DNA of 64,000 nt. Source: CAWHMS01 sp963830495. GTDB taxonomy: Bacteria > Actinomycetota > Actinomycetes > Propionibacteriales > Nocardioidaceae. Positions 35,573-43,511 of the stretch are shown piece after piece; position 1 is the stretch's first letter; every line of letters starts with the position of its first letter. The translations under genes and the position numbers were made by a program. The stretch spans positions 806,001-870,000 of the forward strand of contig CAWHMS010000002.1 in assembly GCA_963830495.1 (NCBI GenBank), in the 5' to 3' direction. The notes beneath the pieces were generated by a model that was given only the letters and a program-made list of their open reading frames with translations, was not told where the DNA came from and searched no databases.

Positions 35573-35983
35573 CAATCGCTCCACCTGTTGGCCTGAGACC
35601 TCGGCGATAACCTCGAAGTCCTTGTCGACATGAAGTACAGCGAGCCCTGACAGTTCGGCTGTCGCCGCAATGAGGAGGTCTGGTACCGATGGTGCGCGGT
35701 GCTGTCCCAGCCGCGCCAGGATGCCTTGCACCTGGATCGCCCGCTGTTCGACGGTGGGAGTGAAGTGGACGATCGGCATGTGCGACACCGGAGGCTGTTC
35801 GATGCTCGTCACCCAGTCGGCTCCCGACCGCGCCGAGTATCCGATCTCGAGCATGGTGGGCGTGGTGATGCGGACCAACCCGCGCGTGATGCGCTGTGCC
35901 CACTCCTCGCGGTCAGGGGACTGTCCAAGTCTTGCGTAGGCGGACTTGTCGATCAGCCATCCGGCCGTGGCGCTCAGGACCAC
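35564..35983 (-). CDS. vapC: VapC-type PIN-domain toxin
   Basis: A 139-residue PIN-domain ribonuclease. Acidic active-site residues are visible: Asp12 in WLIDKSAYARL, the Glu in PTMLEIGYSA, the Asp in PSVPDLLIAATAELSG and the Asp pair in VLHVDKDFEVIA. VapC toxins cut specific tRNAs or rRNA when the antitoxin is lost. The GTG start overlaps the vapB end by 10 bp, the usual coupling. Confidence 0.88.
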   Translation of the reverse strand: MVLSATAGWLIDKSAYARLGQSPDREEWAQRITRGLVRITTPTMLEIGYSARSGADWVTSIEQPPVSHMPIVHFTPTVEQRAIQVQGILARLGQHRAPSVPDLLIAATAELSGLAVLHVDKDFEVIAEVSGQQVERLSG

Positions 35984-36195
35984 GCGTCGCGCATGACGTC
36001 GTCGTCGAGAAGATCCCGTGACAACTGCGCAGCTCGCTGCAGATCCGTCACGGTGACCTCTCCCATGTCCATCGCGGCCGCCTGGATGATCTGTCGGCGA
36101 AGGTACTCACCGCGGGACAACCCAACTCGCGCAGCATGTTGGTCGATGCGGGCTAGGTCCCCCTCGGGAACGTTCCGGATGAGCACATCGGTCAT
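35974..36195 (-). CDS. vapB: VapB-type antitoxin
   Basis: A 73-residue protein. The N-terminus MTDVLIRNVPEGDLARIDQH and SRGEYLRRQII form a ribbon-helix-helix DNA-binding domain (about 1-45); the C-terminal tail, with LSRDLLDDDVMRDAW, would wrap the toxin. The ATG at 36195 has GGAGGTG at good distance, preferred over an in-frame GTG 33 bp upstream. First gene of the pair, behind a palindromic operator. Confidence 0.85.
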   Translation of the reverse strand: MTDVLIRNVPEGDLARIDQHAARVGLSRGEYLRRQIIQAAAMDMGEVTVTDLQRAAQLSRDLLDDDVMRDAWS

Positions 36196-36207
36196 GGTTT
36201 CACCTCC

Positions 36208-36223
36208 GATATCTGATGATATC
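36208..36223. promoter_or_regulatory. probable VapBC operator
   Basis: Two self-palindromic GATATC hexamers (36208-36213 and 36218-36223) are separated by TGAT, just upstream of the vapB ribosome-binding site. The AT-rich sequence also contains TATCAT, which could be the -10. Autorepression by the VapBC complex is the usual arrangement. Confidence 0.55.
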
Positions 36224-36252
36224 ACCAAGCCCGTTCCCAGCGATGTCGTCTG

Positions 36253-36294
36253 TGGCTGAAGGTTTCACTACCCCTGCGAGAAGACCTTCAGCCA
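36253..36294 (-). terminator. inverted repeat between vapB and the App1-like gene
   Basis: TGGCTGAAGGT (36253-36263) and its complement (36284-36294) form an 11-bp stem with a 20-nt loop, 15 bp past the stop of the App1-like gene. It would insulate that gene from vapBC. Confidence 0.5.
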
Positions 36295-36309
36295 TAGGGA
36301 CAGAGTTGG

Positions 36310-37329
36310 TCAGAGCAGGCCGGTCTCGGAGGCGTGCCGGCGTACGGCGTCGCTGTCGGCGGCGAGCACGAAGGGTACGTCGTGAGACCACGCTCCCGAC
36401 ACCTGCTCGACGCGACCGTCGCCCGGGTTGAGCCGAACCTCACGGATGTACACGGCGAGGATCCGGTCGGGATAGGCCCGGACGATGTTGGCATAGATCG
36501 CGGGATCCGTCTCGCCGGAGTCGCCGATCAGGACAAACGGGAGCTTCGGGTGCAGGTCGAGGATCTCCCGGATGCGGCCGGTCTTCTGCTCACGCCCGGC
36601 GCGGGTCCCGAGCAGGTCGCGCAACAGGATCGGGCCCATCGGGAACTGCCGATGCCGCAAAAACGCCGTCAGGAAGCCGTGCAGGTTCCACGGACTCGAC
36701 GAGACGTAGAAGACCGGGTTGTCCCCGGCGGCGAGGTCGCGGTAGAGCTCAGGCGCTCCAGGGAAGGCGGTCCGCGTCAAGGCTGACCCGGTGAGCGTCT
36801 GCCGGACCATCCTGCTGATCCGCTGGACGCCGGTCTCGAGGATCGTGTCGTCGATGTCGGAGACGATCCCGAACCTGGCGCCGGGGCCAGGAACGCGCAC
36901 CTCGAGCCGGGTGGTCTGCGAGTCGGTGAGCCCGCGATAGCGGTCGCCGAGCTCCACGGTCCCGCTGGTCCATGGGCTCTCGAGCGCGTCGGGCTGTGGA
37001 TGGAGCCAGGTGCGGAAGTAGCCTTCGGCGTCGGTGGTGGCCTCGACCGCCTCGCCGGCCACCGTGATCCGCAGCGGGACCCCCGGCAGCTCGTCGGTCA
37101 CGAAGTGCCGCAGCGTACGGCGTACGGCGGCGACGACCCCCTCGCCCTCGACCGCGTCCGAGGGCGGCGGGTTGTCGAGGACCCGCCCACGTACCACGAC
37201 CCCCGTGGCGCCTCCGTGCCCGAGGTAGGGCTCGATGCGGAAGTCGGCAGGCGGACTGGTGCCTGCCCGGCGTAGCCGCGCCGCGTCCCACCTGCGCTCG
37301 AGGCTGACGACCCAGTGCCGCGCACCCAT
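36310..37329 (-). CDS. App1-type phosphatidate phosphatase domain protein (DUF2183)
   Basis: A 339-residue protein. The first 160 residues form a beta-rich domain. The rest is HAD-like: IVSDIDDTILETGVQ (DxDxT, with the nucleophile Asp), VFYVSSSPWNLHGFL (motif II Ser), a Lys-containing middle, and FVLIGDSGETDPAIYANIV (motif IV, GDSGExD). This matches DUF2183, whose yeast member App1 is a phosphatidate phosphatase. The bacterial substrate is unknown. The ATG at 37329 is 21 bp downstream of the VOC gene; the pair may be an operon. Confidence 0.88.
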   Translation of the reverse strand: MGARHWVVSLERRWDAARLRRAGTSPPADFRIEPYLGHGGATGVVVRGRVLDNPPPSDAVEGEGVVAAVRRTLRHFVTDELPGVPLRITVAGEAVEATTDAEGYFRTWLHPQPDALESPWTSGTVELGDRYRGLTDSQTTRLEVRVPGPGARFGIVSDIDDTILETGVQRISRMVRQTLTGSALTRTAFPGAPELYRDLAAGDNPVFYVSSSPWNLHGFLTAFLRHRQFPMGPILLRDLLGTRAGREQKTGRIREILDLHPKLPFVLIGDSGETDPAIYANIVRAYPDRILAVYIREVRLNPGDGRVEQVSGAWSHDVPFVLAADSDAVRRHASETGLL

Positions 37330-37350
37330 GCCGATCAGGCGGTCGAACGG

Positions 37351-37710
37351 TCAGTCGACACAAAGGCAGAACGGATGGCCGGCCGGGTCGAGGAAGACCC
37401 GGAAGGTCTTACCCGGTTGGATCTCCGCCTTGGTGCCACCGAGCTCGGCCACCACCGCCTCCCCCTGGTCGAGATCCTCGACCATCAGGTCGAGGTGCAT
37501 CTGCTGCGGAGCCCGTTGGCCCGGCCATGCGGGCGGTTGATAGCCCTCCACCTGCTGGAAGGAGATGCAGTCACTTCGGTCGGCAGGCCGGATCTCCGCC
37601 CAGCCGTCGTCGATGCTGACCTTCCAGTCGAGCAGGGCGCCGTAGAACGTCGCGGACGCACCGGCGTCCGGGCAGTCGATCACCAGCCCCGGGAATCGTG
37701 CGATAGCCAT
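37351..37710 (-). CDS. VOC-superfamily (glyoxalase/bleomycin-resistance-like) protein
   Basis: A 119-residue protein with the paired beta-alpha-beta-beta-beta modules of the vicinal-oxygen-chelate fold: VIDCPDAGASATFYGALLDW, then ISFQQVEGYQPPAWP, HLDLMVEDLDQGEAVVAELG and DPAGHPFCLCV. Metal-ligand candidates are His and Glu positions in the usual strands, but the function is unknown. The ATG at 37710 is 6 nt from TAGCGT (37717-37722 minus strand), suggesting a leaderless start. The 221-bp gap upstream has no gene I can support. Confidence 0.85.
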   Translation of the reverse strand: MAIARFPGLVIDCPDAGASATFYGALLDWKVSIDDGWAEIRPADRSDCISFQQVEGYQPPAWPGQRAPQQMHLDLMVEDLDQGEAVVAELGGTKAEIQPGKTFRVFLDPAGHPFCLCVD

Positions 37711-37931
37711 GTCGGCACGCTAGCCCAGCCCACCGACAGCGGATTCCGGGACCCACTGGGGACCCACCCTGGAGGAACCGCGAACCGATTCCGCCTATCA
37801 CGGCGTCTCGGGGCGACCCGACGAAATGGTGGAGGCTTGCTTCGCGGTTCTCCCTCGTGGGCACGCCGGCGGCCCGGCGAGACCTCGATACGGCAACCGG
37901 TGCCCGGTTATCCGAGTTCCGGGCAGCAGCA

Positions 37932-38570
37932 TCAGGCCGGGACCGGGATCCCGGTCGCGCTGTGGCAGCGGTAGCCCATCGGGTTCTTGTAAAGGTACTG
38001 CTGGTGGTAGTCCTCGGCGTAGTAGTACGTCGGCGCCGGGGCGATCTCGGTCGTGATCGGGCCGTAGCCGGCCGCGGCGAGCACGGGCGCGTACGCCTCC
38101 GTGAGCTCACGCGCCACCTTCTCCTGCTCGTCGGTCGTGACGTAGATGGCCGACCGGTACTGCGTGCCGATGTCATTGCCCTGCCGCATCCCCTGGGTCG
38201 GGTCGTGGTAGCCGTAGAACGCTCGCACCAGCTCGGCGTACTCGACCTTGGCCGGGTCGTAGACCACGCGCACCGCCTCGGTGTGCCCCGTGCGGCCGCT
38301 GCAGACTTCCTCGTAGGTGGGGTGGGGGGTGGCGCCGCCGGCGTACCCCACCGATGTCGACCAGACTCCGGGCAGCCGCCAGAAGATCTCCTCGGCACCC
38401 CAGAAGCAGCCGAGTCCGAAGATCGCCACTTCGTGGCCGGCGGGCACCTCACCTTCGAGCGGCGTGTGCAGGACCTCGTGCTCGGCGGGTACGGCGAACG
38501 GCCGTGTCTCGCGTCCGCGGAGCGCGTGGTCGGCGTCGGGGAGCTGGGTCTTGCTGCGGCCGAAGATCAT
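37932..38570 (-). CDS. msrA: peptide methionine sulfoxide reductase A
   Basis: MsrA reduces the S-epimer of methionine sulfoxide in proteins. The 212-residue product has the catalytic motif GCFWGAEEIFWRLPGVWSTSVGYAGG, then the TGHTEAVRVVYDP block and QGNDIGTQYRSAIY. The extra N-terminal 40 residues are usual in the longer class. Near the end, NPMGYRCHSATG holds a cysteine that may resolve the disulfide. It is divergent from the iron transporter and shares the 105-bp promoter region containing the iron box. Confidence 0.94.
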   Translation of the reverse strand: MIFGRSKTQLPDADHALRGRETRPFAVPAEHEVLHTPLEGEVPAGHEVAIFGLGCFWGAEEIFWRLPGVWSTSVGYAGGATPHPTYEEVCSGRTGHTEAVRVVYDPAKVEYAELVRAFYGYHDPTQGMRQGNDIGTQYRSAIYVTTDEQEKVARELTEAYAPVLAAAGYGPITTEIAPAPTYYYAEDYHQQYLYKNPMGYRCHSATGIPVPA

Positions 38571-38614
38571 GTGTCCAGTCTGACAGCGCGGGCAAGTCGG
38601 ACCACCCGAGTTGG

Positions 38615-38633
38615 TTCGGTAAGCCTTACCTAA
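38615..38633. promoter_or_regulatory. DtxR/IdeR-type iron box
   Basis: TTCGGTAAGCCTTACCTAA resembles the 19-bp DtxR/IdeR consensus TTAGGTTAGSCTAACCTAA (16 of 19 on one strand by my count) and is itself nearly palindromic (GGTAAGCCTTACC). It lies 42 bp upstream of the iron-binding lipoprotein gene and 44 bp upstream of msrA. It predicts repression under iron sufficiency. Confidence 0.75.
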
Positions 38634-38675
38634 GTAGCATGCGGATGCTGAGCTTCCCCAGGTTGAGGAGACCCG

Positions 38676-39686
38676 ATGCGACTGCGCCTGACTGCGCTGG
38701 CGGCGCTGCCCCTGCTCATGGCGGGGCTGGCCGCGTGTGGCGACGACGACGCGGACAAGCTGATCATCTACTCCGGGCGGAGTGAGGAGCTGGTGGGGCC
38801 GCTGCTCGACCAGCTCGACGACGAGGTCGACGTCGACGTCGAGGTGCGGTACGCCGAGTCGGCCGAGCTGGCGGCGCAGCTACTCGAAGAAGGAGACGCC
38901 ACGGAAGCGGATCTCTTCTTCAGCCAGGACGCCGGAGCGCTCGGCGCGCTGGCAGCGGAGGGTCGGCTGGCCGAGCTCGACCAGTCGGTGTTGTCCCGGG
39001 TCGACGACAAGTACCAGGACGATCGCGGCCAGTGGGTTGCGACCTCGGCACGCGCCCGCGTGGTCGTCTACAACCCTGACCTGGCGCCGGAGGTCACGTC
39101 GTTCGACGAGGTCGACGACGTGCTCGACGAGAAGTACGCCGGCGAGATCGGCGTCGCGCCGACCAACGCGAGCTTCCAGGCCTTCGTCACCGCGCTCCGC
39201 GTGGAGCGCGGCGAGGCGGCGGCCCGCCAGTGGCTGGAAGACCTGCAGGCGCTGGACGTGCAGATCTACGAGAACAACATCGACATCCTCGACGCCGTGG
39301 ATGCCGGCGAGATCTCGCTCGGGCTGATCAACCACTACTACTGGTTCGAGAAGGTCGCCGAGGAGGGCGAGGACGGCGTCACCGCCCAGATCCACTACCT
39401 GGGCAGTGACGACCCGGGCGCCCTGATCAACGTGGCCGGCGTCGGCGTCATCAACGGCACCAACCAGCAGGAAGCCGCCGAGCAGACGGTGGCCTTCCTG
39501 CTCTCCGACGAGGCCCAGCAGTACTTCGCCGACAGCACCGCCGAGTACCCGGTCGTCGACGGCATCACCAGCACCGAGCACGACATCGTGCCACTCGACG
39601 AGCTGCAAGGGGACCAGATCGACCTCAACTCACTCGCCAGCCTCGAGGAGACGCTGGCCCTGCTCGAAGAGGTGGGCCTCACCTGA
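38676..39686 (+). CDS. iron(III) ABC transporter substrate-binding lipoprotein
   Basis: A 336-residue binding protein of the FutA/FbpA family. The signal peptide ends in a lipobox (LAAC, Cys22) with an acidic GDDDADK linker. The mature start LIIYSGRSEELVGPLLDQL and the later WVATSARARVVVYNP and LINHYYWFEK, with a Tyr pair, fit the family's iron-coordinating tyrosines. The gene follows an iron box, and a permease and ATPase gene follow. The ATG at 38676 has GAGGAG upstream. Confidence 0.9.
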   Translation: MRLRLTALAALPLLMAGLAACGDDDADKLIIYSGRSEELVGPLLDQLDDEVDVDVEVRYAESAELAAQLLEEGDATEADLFFSQDAGALGALAAEGRLAELDQSVLSRVDDKYQDDRGQWVATSARARVVVYNPDLAPEVTSFDEVDDVLDEKYAGEIGVAPTNASFQAFVTALRVERGEAAARQWLEDLQALDVQIYENNIDILDAVDAGEISLGLINHYYWFEKVAEEGEDGVTAQIHYLGSDDPGALINVAGVGVINGTNQQEAAEQTVAFLLSDEAQQYFADSTAEYPVVDGITSTEHDIVPLDELQGDQIDLNSLASLEETLALLEEVGLT

Positions 39687-39799
39687 GCACCACCACAGCA
39701 GCGCGGACCGAACCGGGGCTCAACGGCCGAGCGCCCGGCGATGCCGCCCCGCCCAGCGGCCCGCACTATCGCGGCCCGCGGCCGCCGACCTCGCTGCTC

Positions 39800-41308
39800 G
39801 TGCCCGCGGTCGTGGTGGCGGCGGCAGCGCTCGTCCCGCTGATCTACCTGGTGATCCGCGGCTTCGAGAACGGTGCCGGAGAGGTCGCCGACATCCTCTT
39901 CCGGGCTCGCACCTTCTGGCTCGTCGTGCGGAGCCTGGTGCTGGCCGGCACGGTGACGGCGCTGTGCGTCGTCGTCGGCGTCGGGCTCGCGGTGCTCGTC
40001 ACCCGCACGGATCTGCCGGGCCGTCGCTTCTGGGCGGTGGTCGCGGCGCTCCCGCTGGCGATGCCGAGCTACGTCGCCGCCTTCGCCTGGCTCGCGTTGA
40101 CCCGGGAGGCGGCGAGCGTCGTGGGGCTGGTCATCGTGCTGACCGCCTGCACCTATCCGTATGTCTACCTCCCCGTCGCAGCGGCGCTGGCCCGGACCGA
40201 TCCGGCCCTGGAGGACGTCGCTCGCTCGCTCGGTCGCGGTCGACTGCGCACCCTCGTCTCGGTGACGTTGCGCCAGGTCCGGCCGGCCATCGCGTCCGGA
40301 GCGTTGCTCGTCGCCCTGTATGTGCTGAGCGACTTCGGCGCTCCCTCGATCCTGCGGTACGACGTCTTCACCCGGGTCATCTACCAGTCCTACCGCGCGT
40401 CGTTCGACCGGACGCCGGCCGCCGTGCTGTCCATGGTGCTGATCGCCATCACCTTGGTGATCACCATCGGGGAGCAGCGCAGCCGGGGCCGGGCCGAGCA
40501 TGCGCGGCTCGGCGCCGGAGTTTCGCGCAAGCCGATGGTCTACTCACTCGGACGGTGGCGGTGGGTCGCGCCGCTCGCTCCGGCGTCGGTCGCTCTCGTG
40601 GCGCTGGGCGTGCCCGCGGTGAGCCTCGGCTACTGGATGTGGCGTGGCCAGACGACCGGGGTCGACGTGGACCGGTTGCTCTCCGCGACGCTGGCGACGA
40701 TCGGGGTCGCGGCGGCGGCCGCGGTGGTGACGACCTTGTGCGCCCTTCCCCTTGGCGTCCTGGCCGCCAGGTACCGGAGCCCGTCGGTGCGGGGGCTGGA
40801 GAACTCGGCGTACGCGGCGCACGCCTTGCCGGGCATCGTGGTCGCGCTGGCGCTGGTGTTCTTCGGCATCCGCTTCGCCGAGCCGTTCTACCAGGAGCTG
40901 CCGCTGCTGGTGGCGGCGTATGTCGTGCTGTTCCTCCCGCTCGCGGTCGGCGCCGTACGCAGCGCGGTCGCGCAGTCGTCGCGGAAGGGCGAGGACGTCG
41001 CCCGCTCGCTCGGTTACGGACCGCTCCAGGTGATGCGCAAGGTCACCCTGCCGCTGAGCGGCCCAGGGGTCGCCGCCGGCGCAGCGATGGTGTGGCTCAC
41101 CTGCATGAAGGAGCTGCCGGCCACCCTGCTGCTGCATCCGACCGGCATGGACACGCTCGCCACCCGATTGTGGAGCGAGACCGGGGTGCGCTCCTTCGGC
41201 GCCGCGGCGCCGTACGCGATCATGCTCGTGGTGATCGCGATGATCCCGGCTTGGTGGTTGGGTGTGTACGGCGGACGCGCCGGGCGCGAGGAGATGCCAC
41301 ATGAGTGA
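39800..41308 (+). CDS. iron(III) ABC transporter permease (fused two-module)
   Basis: A permease of at least 502 residues with about 12 hydrophobic segments in two homologous halves. EAA-like loops are EDVARSLGRGRLRTLVSVTLRQVRP and, in the second half, EDVARSLGYGPLQVMRKVTLPL. This is the one-gene FbpB arrangement. Start choice is difficult: GTG 39800 lies almost inside the first helix. The same frame continues upstream for 39 Pro/Gly-rich codons to a CTG at 39683 that overlaps the upstream stop as CTGA. A rare CTG start there is quite possible. Confidence 0.87.
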   Translation: MPAVVVAAAALVPLIYLVIRGFENGAGEVADILFRARTFWLVVRSLVLAGTVTALCVVVGVGLAVLVTRTDLPGRRFWAVVAALPLAMPSYVAAFAWLALTREAASVVGLVIVLTACTYPYVYLPVAAALARTDPALEDVARSLGRGRLRTLVSVTLRQVRPAIASGALLVALYVLSDFGAPSILRYDVFTRVIYQSYRASFDRTPAAVLSMVLIAITLVITIGEQRSRGRAEHARLGAGVSRKPMVYSLGRWRWVAPLAPASVALVALGVPAVSLGYWMWRGQTTGVDVDRLLSATLATIGVAAAAAVVTTLCALPLGVLAARYRSPSVRGLENSAYAAHALPGIVVALALVFFGIRFAEPFYQELPLLVAAYVVLFLPLAVGAVRSAVAQSSRKGEDVARSLGYGPLQVMRKVTLPLSGPGVAAGAAMVWLTCMKELPATLLLHPTGMDTLATRLWSETGVRSFGAAAPYAIMLVVIAMIPAWWLGVYGGRAGREEMPHE

Positions 41309-42344
41309 CCTGGTCGTGCGAGGGCTGCAGAAGTCCTTCGGCGCCACCGCAGTGCTGCGTGGCGTCGATCTCCAGGTGCCGGCCGGATCCATCACCGCCG
41401 TGCTGGGGCCCTCCGGGTGCGGCAAGACGACGTTGCTGCGGCTGCTGGCCGGCTTCGACCGGCCCGACGCCGGCGAGATCGCGCTGGGCGGCCGGGCGGT
41501 GACGGGCCCGCGCACCTTCGTGGCACCGGAGAAGCGTCGGGTCGGCATGGTGCCGCAGGAGGGCGCCCTGTTCGGCCATCTGGACGTGGCGGGCAACGTG
41601 GGGTTCGGGCTGCGGCGCGGCGACGCTCGAAGGCGGGAACGGATCACGGAGCTGCTCGAGATCGTCGGTCTCAGCCACTACGAGCGCCGGATGCCCGCCG
41701 AGCTCTCCGGCGGGCAGCAACAGCGGGTCGCCCTGGCGCGAGCCCTCGCACCGAACCCGGCGATCGTGCTGCTGGACGAGCCTTTCTCCGCCCTCGATGC
41801 GGGCCTCCGGGCCAGCGTCCGGGCCGACGTGGTCGCGGCGCTTCGGGCGACCGACGCCACCGCCATCCTCGTCACGCACGACCAGGAGGAGGCGCTCAGC
41901 ACTGCCGACCAGGTGGCCGTGCTGACGGGTGGGCACGTGGTGCAGGCGGCCAGCCCGCGCGAGCTCTACTGGCACCCTGTCGACGCCGACGTCGCGGCCT
42001 TCGTGGGGGAGGCCAACATGCTCACCGGCTCGGTCGTCGACGGCACCTTGCGCACGGAGCTCGGAGACCTGGGACTGGTGCGCTCGGCCCGGCCGCTCGT
42101 GGCCGGCACGATCGGCGACACGCTCGTGCGCCCGGAGCAGCTGCGGCTGGGGGCGAAGGGCGTGCCCGCGAAGGTGACCGATACGGAGTTCTACGGTCAC
42201 GACGCCGTCGTACAGGTCGACCTCGGTGGTCGCCGGCTTCGTGCCCGGACCCAGGGCTTCCTACCGGGCGTCGGCGAGGAAGTGCACGTCGAGCGTGGTC
42301 GGCCCGGTCACGTTCTTCCCGCGCCCCTAGGCTTGCCGGCATGA
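41301..42344 (+). CDS. iron(III) ABC transporter ATPase
   Basis: A 347-residue ATPase of the FbpC type: Walker A GPSGCGKTT, the Q-loop VPQEGALF, signature LSGGQQQRVALARAL, Walker B IVLLDEPFSALD and H-loop VTHDQEEAL. A C-terminal regulatory/TOBE-like domain (about 240-347) begins near ANMLTGSVVDG. The ATG at 41301 overlaps the permease end by 8 bp. The stop overlaps the metB ATG (ATGA at 42341). Confidence 0.9.
   Translation: MSDLVVRGLQKSFGATAVLRGVDLQVPAGSITAVLGPSGCGKTTLLRLLAGFDRPDAGEIALGGRAVTGPRTFVAPEKRRVGMVPQEGALFGHLDVAGNVGFGLRRGDARRRERITELLEIVGLSHYERRMPAELSGGQQQRVALARALAPNPAIVLLDEPFSALDAGLRASVRADVVAALRATDATAILVTHDQEEALSTADQVAVLTGGHVVQAASPRELYWHPVDADVAAFVGEANMLTGSVVDGTLRTELGDLGLVRSARPLVAGTIGDTLVRPEQLRLGAKGVPAKVTDTEFYGHDAVVQVDLGGRRLRARTQGFLPGVGEEVHVERGRPGHVLPAPLGLPA
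42328..42333 (+). promoter_or_regulatory. leaderless promoter of metB inside the ATPase gene
   Basis: TAGGCT ends 7 nt before the metB ATG at 42341, within the last codons of the ATPase gene. So metB may be made from its own leaderless mRNA as well as by read-through. Confidence 0.5.
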
Positions 42345-43498
42345 ATCCCCACGACGATCTCGGTTTCGAGACCCTCGCGATCCACGCCGGCCAGCCGGCC
42401 GACCCGCGCACCGGCGCCGTGATGACACCCATCTACGCCACCAGCACCTACCTCCAGGACGGCGTCGGCGGGCTGCGGGAGGGCTACGAGTACTCGCGCA
42501 CCGCCAACCCGACGCGGCGAGCCCTCGAGGACTGCCTCGCAGCGCTCGAGCAGGGGGCACGGGGAGTGTCCTTCGCCTCCGGCATGGCCGCCGAGGACGC
42601 GCTGCTGCGGGTCGTGTGCAGCCCGGGCGATCACGTGGTCATCCCTGGCGACGCGTACGGCGGCACCTACCGCCTCTTCAAGCAGGTTTTCGAGCCGTGG
42701 GGGCTGGAGCACAGCCCCGCCACCGGCCACGAGACGGAGGCGGTCGAGGCCGCGATCGTGCCCGGGCGCACCCGGGTCGTGTGGATCGAGACGCCGAGCA
42801 ACCCGTTCCTGGGCATCTCCGACCTCACTGCGCTGGCAGAGTTGACGCACGAGGCGGGGGCGATCCTCGTCGTGGACAACACGTTCGCGACGCCGTATCT
42901 GCAACAGCCCCTCGCGCTCGGTGCGGACGTGGTGGTGCACTCGACGACCAAGTACGCCGGCGGGCACAGCGACGTGATCGGCGGTGCGATCGTGACGGCG
43001 GACGCCGACCTGGGAGCGCGCCTCGCCACGTTCCAGAACTCGACCGGCGCGGTGCCGGGACCCTTCGACGCCTTCCTCACGCTGCGGGGTCTCAAGACCC
43101 TGGCGGTGCGGATGGATCGGCACTGTAGCAACGCGGAGCGGGTCGCCGACTTCTTGGCCGGACACGACGCCGTCAGTGAGGTCTTCTATCCCGGGCTGCC
43201 CGCCCACCCAGGACATGACCTGGCTGCCAAGCAGATGAAGGCCTTCGGCGGCATGGTCTCCTTCCGGTTGGCAGCCGGGAGGGCCGCAGCGCTCGACGTG
43301 TGCAACCGCGCCCAGGTGTTCACGCTCGCCGAGTCGCTCGGTGGGGTCGAGTCGCTCATCGAGCTGCCGGCGACCATGACGCATGCCTCGGTGGCCGGCT
43401 CGCCGCTCGAGGTGCCTGCCGACCTGGTGCGGCTCTCGGTCGGCATCGAGACAGCCGACGATCTGGTGGGCGATCTGCAGCAGGCTCTCGCCGACTGA
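42341..43498 (+). CDS. metB: cystathionine gamma-synthase / gamma-lyase
   Basis: A 385-residue fold type I PLP enzyme of methionine/cysteine metabolism. PLP lysine is K204 in HSTTKYAGGHSDVIGG; other marks are YSRTANPTRRALE, ASGMAAEDA and IETPSNPFL, with the loop RMDRHCSNAERVADFL near residue 250. Synthase (O-acylhomoserine + Cys) and lyase (cystathionine cleavage) cannot be separated safely by sight; the actinobacterial neighbour order fits MetB (Rv1079, from memory). The ATG overlaps the ATPase stop. Confidence 0.92.
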   Translation: MNPHDDLGFETLAIHAGQPADPRTGAVMTPIYATSTYLQDGVGGLREGYEYSRTANPTRRALEDCLAALEQGARGVSFASGMAAEDALLRVVCSPGDHVVIPGDAYGGTYRLFKQVFEPWGLEHSPATGHETEAVEAAIVPGRTRVVWIETPSNPFLGISDLTALAELTHEAGAILVVDNTFATPYLQQPLALGADVVVHSTTKYAGGHSDVIGGAIVTADADLGARLATFQNSTGAVPGPFDAFLTLRGLKTLAVRMDRHCSNAERVADFLAGHDAVSEVFYPGLPAHPGHDLAAKQMKAFGGMVSFRLAAGRAAALDVCNRAQVFTLAESLGGVESLIELPATMTHASVAGSPLEVPADLVRLSVGIETADDLVGDLQQALAD

Positions 43499-43511
43499 CC
43501 GGCCATCCGCC

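Noticed and set aside
35974..36228. vapB start at the upstream GTG (36228)
   Set aside because: The ATG at 36195 has a well-placed GGAGGTG and the canonical RHH N-terminus; the extra codons overlap the operator.
40544..41647. Antisense frame across the iron permease and ATPase
   Set aside because: It would be a basic, low-complexity protein without start signal, opposite to two genes with full transporter motifs.
42300..42345. SAM riboswitch ahead of metB
   Set aside because: The promoter leaves no leader; the gene starts inside the ATPase stop.
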